A DNA stretch of 64,000 nucleotides from Aphelocoma coerulescens (taxonomy: Eukaryota > Chordata > Aves > Passeriformes > Corvidae): NCBI RefSeq assembly GCF_041296385.1, contig NC_091015.1:91496004-91560003 (forward strand), read 5' to 3'. A program made the position numbers and the translations under genes. The notes below the pieces were generated by a model, which saw only the letters and a program-made list of their open reading frames with translations, had not been told where the DNA came from and made no database searches. Position 1 is the stretch's first letter. Each line of letters opens with the position of its first letter. Positions 39,116-49,611 of the stretch are shown piece by piece.

Positions 39116-40289
39116 ACAGATTCATATATTAGTGTATAAGTTAGTGAAGCATAACACAAGCTGTACTACTGGTGTAGTATTTCTGTATTATTGTGTATAT
39201 GCATGCAAAATACACATGCTAACATAAATATATAATATTACATGTAACATGTCTTTATATATATGTAGAGAATTAGGCATATTTTTGCCTTTGAAAGTAT
39301 AGCTAGCACCAGAGCTAGTTTGAATAGACAAGTATTGGAATGGCTGAGTACATCACTTGTCCTAAAATCTAATCCAATTAAAATTTTGTGCATGATCTGC
39401 CTCTGGTACACCAGCAGCTTGTTGCTGAAACAGAAGTGACTAAATCTTAATGTAGAAGGGGAAGAGAGAAAGGAACAGCCTTCAACAGTTCCTTTTCCCC
39501 AAGTGCTAGACAGTCCTTGCAGTACCAATTTAGAGATCTCCATTTGCTCTAACTGATTTCTCAGTCTGAAGATTAAAATTTCTACTGCTTATTATTTGGA
39601 ATTTAGGAACTCTAGACCTATCCAGGAAACTATATATACAAGATTCCTGCTATTTAAAGTAGAAGTTCAATAATTCTTTTTTATATTTAATTTTCAAGAC
39701 TGGTAGTTAGACTTATCCTTCTGTAGCCAGCTGAATATTCTAGAACAGTTTTTAGTTAAATTATTCTTGACAAACATTTAAAAACTAATTTAAATAATTA
39801 AATTGCTTTGAATAAGCAATGGGCTGCAGATTGAGAAGGTCTTTCTAGGGAAAGTATTCTACAAGCTTCCCTGCCACACTTTCTACATATGAATTCACAC
39901 AGAAGTGTAAATGTAGGAATTTCTGACCCCTCCCTTGAAAAAAGTTGAAAAGTAGAACTTTCACCTTTCTCAAGGTCTCTCATTTCTGCTAGGAAAGTCC
40001 TTAACCTACTAAGCACTTTTTCTCCAGCTTGCTAGCCACTACCCTGCCTCCTTGAACTCCTTGAATTGCTTCTCAGAAATCAGGGATAAAAGCAAGAAAA
40101 CTGTGCAGAGGAATACATCGGGATCTGTGCAGGACAGGCTGTAGGACTTGAGAAAAGAAAAGGTGGAATTTCACACTGCTCCCTGCAATCAGGCAGTGGT
40201 ACCACATGGAGCTGGTCATAAAAAATTAACATGAGACTTGGGTGTGGAATGGGCAGTGTGTTGGTTGAATTTTGAGGGGAATAGGGCTG

Positions 40290-40320
40290 AGTTATTAAGC
40301 ACTTAAAGTGCTTGATAACT
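40290..40320. repeat. Near-perfect inverted repeat, 15-bp arms
   Basis: Arms AGTTATTAAGCACTT and AAGTGCTTGATAACT are separated by a single A. The only mismatch would be a G-T type pair. Confidence 0.93.
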
Positions 40321-43300
40321 ATTCACTTGTAGAGAAAAAGGTAATGGATTCTCCCTTCTGGGGAGAATTTTTTTTGCAAACTATGGTGATTGTGTTGGCT
40401 GGGGGGAGGACTTTACAGAACCAATGAATTACTAAATGTTCCCCACTCCCCGCATGACAGGCTGAAAGACCCAAACACAACCTTGATGGCAAAAAAGCTG
40501 ACAAAATAACAAAGGAGTCTTTGCCACTAAATACATACATAGATAAACAAACAGGATTTTCACATAAAGTTATTTCTTTCATTCAGTTTGGAGCTGTGCG
40601 GGTCTTTAGTTAGTTACTGGGGTTTGTACAAGTCTGTGGGCAATATTTCATGGACCTGAAGGACACAGAAAAGTAATTTGGATAATACATTTGAAGCTTT
40701 CAGAGACATGAACATCTTCCCTGTTTCTCTGCTACTCTGTAATGTACAGCAGAAGTAGGACACTCTTCTTTTTCAGTTTACACTTGATGTGATTTATAAC
40801 TGTAAAGCCAGAATTGCTGGTACAGAAGCTGTTAAGTTTTGGAGGAATAACACCCTTGAGTGCCATTAAAAAGAAATCTGTAATGTCATAGAATAATCAA
40901 ACATCATGATGGAGCACAATGCAGTTGGTCTTTTTCAGAAGAAAACGCTTTCAACTGAGTTTCCAATGTGCCTTCCTTACACATCCTGCATGCTCTCTTG
41001 GGTGTCTGGTTCAAGCCACATTCTCCAGTACAGTTCAGGTTGGGAGGGCTTGAACCTGGTGTGATTACTGTGACATGGTTAAACCAATTGGAGCACATGA
41101 AGATTTAGACAATTTGTCTTGTTTAAATAAAACTTAATTTCATTAAAGAAGCAGATGACCAGGATTTACAGGGAAATTTGAGAAGGTAGAGAAGGAAGAT
41201 GGATAAGAATAGATTTAGTTGTAACTGTCAAACTTTGAAGACCTCATTTGCAAGTCATCTGCTGGTTCCGTACTTCAAATGCAAAGAAAGGATTTATTAA
41301 TTTAGGATTTATTGGGATGATTTGTAAATCAGTCATAGGAATTACATATAGCAAGTAGGATTTATAAGCCTAGAGGAGGATTACAAAGTGTGATTTAGGA
41401 TTAGTAAATCTATTGTATATATATAAATGTATTTCCAGATGTCTAAAGCTATTACATACAATAGTTAAATTATATTTTTAAATTAATGATGTCTAAATCA
41501 AAACTGACTAAAATACTTTTTTTTAACCTAATGGCAACATAAGACAAGTTGATACGAAGTCTGAAAAAGGAATATAAACACATATAATTTGTAGAACAGA
41601 GTCGGTACAGTGTACATTTTAACAATTTAAATGCATGTAAAGAAGAAGAAGAGGAAAGGGATGTACTGAAATAGCGACTTTCCCTAACTAGATTTAATTT
41701 TTAGGAACCTGCCCAGATGGAACAAAGCAGCAGTCTAAAACAATCCTTTCAGTGATCATAGACATGATGGTGAGGGGAAGTCAAGAGAGTGTAACTGAAT
41801 AGAACCAGGGAAGAGTGCGTGCATCATGTTGATTAGTTGATTAGAACAGACAAATCCAGTGACAGGGCAGTGATTAGAAACAACAGGGAAGTTACACTAC
41901 AAGTCTGAAAAAATCTTGCCATCCACAGTAACTCTGGGATCTCTTCCCTTTTTTTCGTTCTCCTTAAATCTTAGGTCAAGGGAAGCCTGGCTTGGTGAGC
42001 CACTGGCAGAGGGCCATTTAAGTCTAAGGGACTGATTCCATCTTTCAGATGGGCAAAACAACCTGTAATGATAGCATGAGTAATTTTAGATTTTTAGAAG
42101 TACAGCTTTCCAGAACAAAAATCTTATATAATGAAAAAAAATAAAGCCTTCTGGTAACCTGCAATCATTCAGTAGAAGGCACCACAAAGAAGCAGACTTA
42201 AAATGCAAGAGAAAAACAACTGGTGGTGTTATCAGAACAATCTGAGGAACTTGACTCACACTGTGAACGTTTGAAATTTTTCTTGGCTGGCACTCAGATT
42301 GCATTTGCCAACTTGTAGCAAGTTGCTCAGTTTTCCTCTGTGTTTGTAAATACCCTGCAGAATTCATTTTTATTCCATCAAAAAATCTATTTTTATTCTG
42401 TTTCTAGATAACCACAGTATATGAAAAGGGAAGAAAAGTCAAAGCAAAACTCAGACAAAGTTCTTCAAAGGAAGAAAGCAAATGAGAAAGGGACCTTCAT
42501 TATGTAGAAAGCTTATTGGTAGAAAAGTCATAATTCTCTGTAACTAAAAGACAGAGATTGTTTACTTAGGTTCCTACACAAAAATAAGTTTCATCAATTT
42601 TTTAGCATTAAAAATTCTAGTCAGGTGTTCAGCTTCATCCATATTCCTTTAATAATTCAATGAAAGCATCTCAAGAATAAGGAAAATTTCCTTTTTATTA
42701 ATGGTGAATTTTACACCAGTTCTAATTTTTTCTTAATTATTTAATCGCTTCTTCTGCAAATGCATTCAATGGTCACACAGTAAACAGAGGAGGAGCTTCT
42801 CCTTTAAATCACTGACAAAGTTGAATATTCGAGAAAAGATAGGACTTGATTCTGAGGTGCCAAAATGAACTTGCAGAGTGGAAGCTAAGGAAAAAATGTT
42901 ATTCCTTACTAAGGAAAGTAGTTCTGACTCCAGATAATTGAAACGGAAGACTGAGAATGCCAATTTATTCCATCTTTAAAACACAAATGTGTGAGAAAAA
43001 AATGTAAGTGAAGCGAAAAGAATGAAGCAGCAAAAATTGCTTGAAGCTGAAAGCCAAGTCAGGATAGCATTTAAGCATAAACACAGATGAAAAGTTAGAG
43101 TTGTGATACCTGACAGGTATTTACCTTCCCTCATTTTCCCTCAAAGCTCTTTCTGCAGTGCAGTTGTGTTTAAGAAATACCATGTTATCACCTCCCAGTC
43201 GTCTACAATGTTAAATCCTGCTTCATACTGCCTTTTGAAAAAAAAGGCAGCCTGTGGCTTCAACATTTTCTAGTAGTACAAAGTACCTTAAATTGTTTCC

Positions 43301-43479
43301 ATCACATGCACATGTAGGAACTGCAAATTACAGGAGGACCATTAGCTAACAACTCCCCACTGGTACCATCTCTTAAGCTGTCCCATTCTTATCTTCTTGT
43401 GCATTTGTTACATGCTACTTCTTCCTCTACAAAAGGCATCTGAAGAGTGTTTCTTGCTTGCATCTTCTTTTAGTAGGAC

Positions 43480-46460
43480 TGTAGAATTGTAGAATCATAT
43501 AATTATCTAGACTGGAAGGGAGCCCCAGAGGGCATCACATTCAACTCAAACTGTCTCATTAGATCATGTTGCTCAGGGCTGTGTCTAGTCAAGTATTGAA
43601 CAATCCAAGGACAGTTTCTGGACAACCTGTTCCTTCATTTTACCCCACCTTGTGGAAAACAAAATCCTTTTATCTAATCAGATTTTCCATGTTCAAACTT
43701 GTTCCTCGTTCATCCTGACTTGTCACTCTCTGAGTAGAGTCTGGCTTAGTTTTCTCTGTTTCCTCACAAGTAACCTTGATTAGCAATAAGCTCTCACCGT
43801 AGCCTTCTCTTCTCCAGACTGAAAAAACAATATTGTCTCAGTCTGTCCTTGTGCATCACATGCCCCAAGGCCCTAAGAGCCTGGGTGGGTGGCACTGGAT
43901 TCGCTTTATGATGTGAGTACCTTCCTTGTACTGGTGAGCCCAAAACTGGACAGGGAACTCATAATATAATTTGATAGGTGCTGAATACATTGGAGGGATC
44001 ACTTCCTTGAAACTGCTGGCTACACTCTTACTAATACAGTTCAGGATGCAGCTGGTCTTTTTGCTGCAAGGGTACACTGCTGACTCATGCTCAACTTGTT
44101 GTCCAACATGGGTCCTTTTCTTCAGAGCTCCTTGCTAGTCAGGTCCCACCTTGTACTGTTGCATGGGATTATCTCACTCTAGATGTAAGACTTAATTTAC
44201 TTTCACTGAACTTCATGACATTTCTATCAGGCTGTTCCTCCAGTCTGCCCAGGTGCCCATGTCCTGTAACACTCTGATCACTTCCCACATTTGGCATCAT
44301 TCACAAAATCACTGAGAGTCCCATCCGTCAGGCTTTAACAGAGACATTGAACAATGCTGGTTCCAATATTGATCCCTGGTGACCACTAGTTACTGACCTT
44401 CAGATGGACTAGGCAATGATCACAACTCTTTGAGACTTGCAGTCCTAGCTGATTTCCCACCCACCTTAAAAGCCAGTCCATGTCTTACCGGTGTGGTGAC
44501 AAGGATACTGTGGACACAGGACTGTGACAAGGACACAGTGTCAGAGGCTTTGTTAAATAAAGTCAAAGACATTCACTACCATCCTTTTGCAAGTCCCACT
44601 AGGCATTTTATCATGAAAAACTATGAGATGGTTCAAGCATGGCTTGCCCTTTTTAAATCTCTGCTTCCTGTTGCTAGTCACTCTCTTGTCCTTTACATAT
44701 GTGGGAGTGGCTTCTAAGAGGACTTGCTCAAAAATCTTCCCAGGGGCTAATGTGAGGATGATCACTTGCTAACTGAATCTCCCTTCTGGCCCATGCTTAA
44801 GATGGGTATGACACTTGCCTTTTTCCAGTCATTAAGAACTTCTCCCAGCTGTCATGACCATTAGGAGATGACAGAGAACACCCTTGCAGTGCCATCAGCC
44901 TTCCCCTTCAGCACTGGAGGAAGTATACGAGCTGGTTCCAAGGGTTGTTGAATTTCAAACTGGCTTAAGTGATTCCAGATTCTCCCTCTACTGTGAGTTC
45001 TGCTTCACTTTTATAGACTCTGCTAGTGGGCTCAGGGACCTGGGATGCCTGAGTAAATATGATAATTATTTCACTGGTAAATATTACCAGTGAAAACTGA
45101 GGCAAAGAAAACATATTCCACATCCCTAGTCACTAAGTCCCCTGCTCCACTGAACAGTGGACCCATTTCCTGGCCTTTCTTTAAGCCGTCAATATATTTA
45201 CAAAATCCTTTCTTGTTTTCTTTCACTTCTATCACTGTATTCAACTCCAGCTGACCTTTGGCTTTCTTAGCTAAATTACTTCACACACAGGCAATACCTT
45301 TTTATTCCTTTAAGCAAACTGCTTCCACCTTCTGTGTATTTCTTTTTCGGGTCTGAAGTCAGACAGAATTTTCATGTTCACCTACACTGGCCTTCTGCTG
45401 TGACTGCTCAGCTTTCTTTGTGTTGGAACGGACCATTCTTTCCCTCTAAGTAAGCTGTCACTGATGCCTCCCCAGACGAGTCCGTTGGAGCTCTGCTGGG
45501 CTCTTTGAACTCCAAGCAAGTTTCCTGGGGAATCTTGCCAAGCAGGTCCATGAAGAGTAGAACATCTGCTCTTTCAAGTCCAATGCTGGAATTCAGCTGT
45601 ATGTCTTGCTTACATTTCTCAGGATCTTAAACTTCATAGTCTCACAGTCACTGCAGCCAAAGTTGTCCTTAACCTTAATACCTTAAACCAGTTTTTACTT
45701 CTTTGGGAATAAATAACTGGTCCAAAAGCATTTGAATTGGTTCACTTATCACTTACATCAAAAGCCATTTTCTGTACAATTTAGAAATCTCCTAGATCTC
45801 TTGTACCCCACTTTATTGCTCTTCCAGAAAATATATTGGCAGTTAAAGTGACACAAGAGCATACTGACCTGTGATTCTGGGGCTTTCTCCACCTACTTTA
45901 AAAAAGGATTCTGAAGTTGCAGATCTGCAAGTGAAGCAGGAACCAGAACTCATAAACATCCAGCTTTCTTATCTTGAGAGTGTACCTCCACTGCTTGTTT
46001 GACAAGGGCCTCAGACTGTTTCTTCTTTACTGCTTTGTATGGCTCATACTGCTGTCTCTGCCAATTTTCAGTGAAGACTCACTCAACCTCCTTTTCATTT
46101 TCCCTGATGACACACAACCTGTTCACCTCTTCCTTCAGCTCCTTCACCATGTGACTCAGTGCCTCAACCAAAGCACACCTCCCACATGAGAGGTCCCCAG
46201 GACCAGGCATTCCTCAGAGCTCCTCACCTGAACATGGATAACAGTCCCATGGAGCTCTGTCAGGAAAAAGTCTCCAAAGTATCAATGGCACTTGTACCAG
46301 TTGGTACCAAAGAATGTACCCTCAGCATGCTGAAACCATTATCGCACAGTTTTCAAGCAGCCTCACTGAGCCTTGAGTGTTTTTTTCTGTGTCCTTCTGC
46401 ACCCCTGCTGTGCCATGATATCTGCTATCCCTCTGGTGTGCTCAAAAACTTGGAAGAATA
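43480..46460 (-). mobile_element. Long, old CR1 LINE, minus strand
   Basis: The left end shows the degraded CR1 tail (TGTAGAATTGTAGAATCAT) and 3'UTR. From about 43790 rightward the sequence follows CR1 ORF2 in reverse. Minus-strand translation gives a clear reverse-transcriptase C-terminal segment at about 43915-44050, with motifs such as SVASSFKEVIPPMYSA and FPVQFWAHQYK. The match continues through more of ORF2 (for example near 44340-44720, 45080-45280 and 45330-45700). Text up to about 46330-46460 is still CR1-like and probably reaches the upstream part of the element. CR1 is about 4.5 kb when complete, so roughly two thirds is present with indels. Frames are broken by stops and shifts, so no protein is made. 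The right limit is approximate. Confidence 0.85.
45069..45095. repeat. Perfect inverted repeat, 12-bp arms
   Basis: TTTCACTGGTAA-ATA-TTACCAGTGAAA, lying inside the old CR1. It is not part of the CR1 consensus as I recall it. Confidence 0.95.
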
Positions 46461-47886
46461 GCAATTGTTTCCTCTTCTCTGCTGCTCTGTATTCCGTTTT
46501 GCCTTTGCTTCTTAGATAGTTGAACCTGGCAGCAAAAAGAAAACATATGCCAAGAGCACATGTTAGAAGAAGAGGATTTTAACACAGAAGAGAAATTAGA
46601 AAGGTGGTAATTAATAATTCATTACCACTTCTCAGTAATTCCAGCTAAGGTTTTTAACCTTGCACCTAAAAAATATACAATATATACCACACTAAGTGTT
46701 ACAGATAATGTCACTATTTCAGCAGTTCCTATTTTTACGTGAAATTCCTTATGAACTTTTGTAGAACTGACCAATTCACCTAGCCATGTCATTGCTATGC
46801 TCAACTTTACATCTGTCAGCATAGCACTAGAAAACAGACTAAGGAAACAAAGACCTTAATTACTCACAATTGTATTTGTATTGATTTATTGAACGTCTTG
46901 TTCACAAGCTCTCCTTGCAAGGATTATACTGTTTGTGATCTTTTTACCTTTTCCTGCCACTTGCAAATCAAACACACATTTAAAAGTCAAGGAAGCATGT
47001 TTACATTAGTGCTGTAATTGACAAAGCACACCTGTTATCCTCTCAATGGATAAATTAAACCACAGATAGACCTTGGAAATAAAGCTTGAAAGGGAAATGA
47101 CAGTTATTTGAAGTAACATGGAACATGAAATGTTGGAATGAAAGCCTGAAAGCAAACAGCATGAAATGCAGCATATGAACATGTGTCAAACTTACGCAGC
47201 TTTGCGCTTGAATTAGTTATTTTACTTTTTAAGTAGGTACTTCAAAGACAGTGGAAAGCTTTTTTGTGTGTGTGTGTGTCTTAGTTTTTACCTCCTGACA
47301 GTGACAGTTCTTTTATCTGAATTTTAGGGAAAAACAGTCTTGTGGAGCATCAGTACTAAAATCATGAACAATAACGAAGTGAAACTAAGAGGGTAGAGGA
47401 AAGAGCAAATGACCTAGGATGAACACGATCATACCCATCTCTTCTTAACACATGCTTATCAAAGTTTCTTAAAAATTCCCAGTGACAGTCATTCCACCAT
47501 TTTTTATGTCTAGAGAAATCCCATTTCATCCTGAAATTAAATGTCCATATTATTTTCTACATTTTCTTTATGTTGAAACTGGAAAACAGTTTATTTCTCT
47601 CTTGTCTGTGGCAACAAACATTCAAACAGCATCATGATTTCCAGAAGCAGAAAAGAAATACACTAGAATTTCATTCTTAGGTCACTTTGTTGCCTTCTGA
47701 ACTGCAACACAGAGCAGCTCATTCAATGGTACTTTTCTTGCTCAATTTATTTCTTTTAAATTCTTAGGGGACAAACCTTACCTGGCTGGTTAATTTTGTT
47801 TACTTTATATTATCTTTAGTAAAATATCTTTTAAAAATAGGCTGCTGGTTACTATTCATGCTTTTGTACTCCGTGTTTTTACTGAC
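46461..47886. other. Non-coding stretch
   Basis: No gene supported. A short TG dinucleotide run lies at 47265-47279. Confidence 0.55.
47265..47279 (+). repeat. (TG)7 microsatellite
   Basis: Seven TG units plus one base, after a T run. Confidence 0.9.
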
Positions 47887-48380
47887 TTTACTGGGTCTGG
47901 TTGGGACAGAGTTAATTTCATTCTTTCACAGCCTGTATCGTTCTCTGTTTCGGATTTGTAACTAAACCAGTGTTGAAAACACAACAGTGTTTTGCCTGTT
48001 GCTGAGAAATATTTACACAGCAGCAAGGCTTTATCTTTTCCCCATTCTGTCCCCTTCATGAGTGGGATGGGGGTGTGCAAAAAACTGGGAGGGAAAATGG
48101 CTGGGACAGCTGACCCAAACTTACCAGAGGGATACTCCATACCACATAATATCATGTTCAGCCATAACAGCAGGGACAAAGGAGGAGCAAGGGACTTCCA
48201 ATGGGAAGTAATGAGAGAGTTCCTTATTTTGCTTTGCTTTGTTTTTCCTACTAAGGTCTCTTTATCTTGATCCTCAAATTTTCTTGGTTTTGCTCTTCCA
48301 ATTCTCTTTCGCATCCCACTAAGTAGGAAGTATGCCAACCACTGACTTGCTCAGATGCTAGCCAGGGTCAACCCACCACA
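47887..48380 (+). mobile_element. Near-complete solo LTR, ERVK-like, plus strand
   Basis: The 494-bp block can be followed from end to end against a common avian LTR: CTGGTTGGGACAGAGTTAAT at the start, then GGACAGCTGACCCAAAC, then GATACTCCATACCA, a U5-like part with CTCTTTATCTTGATC, and the end CCAGGGTCAACCCACCACA. It shares its 3' end type with the LTR at 25593-26010, which lies in the opposite orientation. The promoter is eroded: the expected CRE (TGACGTCA-like) reads ATAATATCAT and the TATA box reads CATAACAG. No internal viral genes flank it. CTGACT (47882-47887) and CTGGCT (48381-48386) may be a decayed 6-bp target-site duplication with one base overlapping my chosen left boundary. A 160-codon minus-strand frame inside it is incidental. 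Confidence 0.85.
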
Positions 48381-48919
48381 CTGGCTGTAAATATGACAAG
48401 AGATACTGCCAATTGCAGGAATTTCTGTCTATGGTTTTATCCCATAGGTACTCTAGAATCTTAGCAAATTTTAATGACATTTTATTATTTGTGCTTGTTC
48501 TTTATTCTTTTCTCCCTACTTCAAGTGATATTATTTGGCACTTCAGGAGCAAAATAAGTCACCTAATCTACTTCATCTGGTGTGTTGGGTACTTCCATAG
48601 TAGCTTGTGAAACTGGGCAAATAATATGCACCTGACTGAAGCCATACAATTACTAATGATGATATGCATTGTGAAGACACTTCCCCTAAAGCAATCACCC
48701 CACTGACTCCTCAGCACGGCCATTCTGGCAGACTCTAGGAGCCCATCTCCTTGGAGGCAGACTCTCCAAGGTCATTCACTAGGGCTCTCAATGCTGAAAC
48801 TTCACTGAGGATGTGCCTCTGCCTTGGGAAGGAGGCATATGGCCATTCGGTGAGTTATCAGCATATGCCCAGCATTTCAATTTCCCAGTTATGCTTTCAT
48901 ACCACCTTCCTCATGTGCT
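48381..48919. other. Non-coding stretch between LTR and old LINE
   Basis: No gene. Part of it (48700-48900) may be further old LINE sequence, but this is not clear by eye. Confidence 0.45.
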
Positions 48920-49310
48920 TTCCTTTATACTCATCCACACTGAGATTCAGCTGACATTCTATTGCCTCTCAATTTCCCTCTGCAATTTTACAAGCAACCC
49001 TTACTTTTCATGTCCTGAACAACCTGGTATATTAGCAGATTTTAGTATTTCACTGCTTGATCTCTTCATGGGTATCTGGGATTAAACGAGCACAGTTCCC
49101 TGAAGAATCCCACTGCTGACCAGCCTCCATTCCGAGGGCTGAGTACTTCATCTAATTTCCTTCCTAATACTTCATCCCTACAAATACAAATAATTTTTGG
49201 ACATGCTAGTACTTTTTCTGCTTCCTCCCATTTGTTTTTGTTTTAAAGGTTTATGAAAAATGTTGTCGACGTCTTTTTCTGAAAATCCTTTGAATTAAGA
49301 CTCAAGAACT
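48920..49310 (-). mobile_element. Ancient CR1/L3-type LINE fragment, minus strand
   Basis: Read in reverse, it follows the ORF2/3' region of old CR1-class LINEs. Matching segments are near 48935-48990, near 49015-49055 (GTATATTAGCAGATTTTAGT), AGTTCCCTGAAGAATCCCACT (near 49096) with CCTCCATTCCGAGGGCTGAG after it, and GTCGACGTCTTTTTCTGAAA (near 49264). Divergence is high and there is no terminal octamer tail. Confidence 0.55.
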
Positions 49311-49351
49311 ATCTAGGTTATAAGAACCTAACATGGAATGTCCTACAGTTA

Positions 49352-49611
49352 GTACTTACATTACAGAAAGGGAAAGTATACCAGGGTTTAAGACCAGCAG
49401 TAACAAGTAATTAGAAAATATCAATAATTAGGAACATACAGTTAGCTGCCTCCTGCTGTACAAACTTCCTCCTTAAGTACTGTACTTACATTACAGAAAG
49501 GGAAAGTATACCAGGGTTTAAGACCAGCAGTAACAAGTAATTAGAAAATATCAATAATTAGGAACATACAGTTAGCTGCCTCCTGCTGTACAAACTTCCT
49601 CCTTAAGTACT
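49352..49611 (+). repeat. Perfect tandem duplication, 2 x 130 bp
   Basis: Unit 1 is 49352-49481 and unit 2 is 49482-49611. They are identical at all 130 positions, and the identity ends at once on both sides (A against T on the left, G against A on the right). The junction reads AAGTACT|GTACTTAC. The unit is unique AT-rich DNA and not a recognised repeat. Confidence 0.97.

Larger units (their letters stand above)
32289..43479. other. Long non-coding stretch
   Basis: No gene supported. It contains a 103-codon minus-strand open frame at 34653-34964 with no recognisable domain, a GC-richer patch at 36868-37200, a 16-bp AT palindrome at 39100-39115 in a TA-rich region (39080-39265), an inverted repeat at 40290-40320 and an (AAG)4-like tract near 41641-41652. 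Confidence 0.5.

Noticed and set aside
47856..48338. 160-codon minus-strand open frame, the longest in the window
   Set aside because: It lies almost wholly inside the ERVK-like LTR, which is non-coding, and shows no domain.
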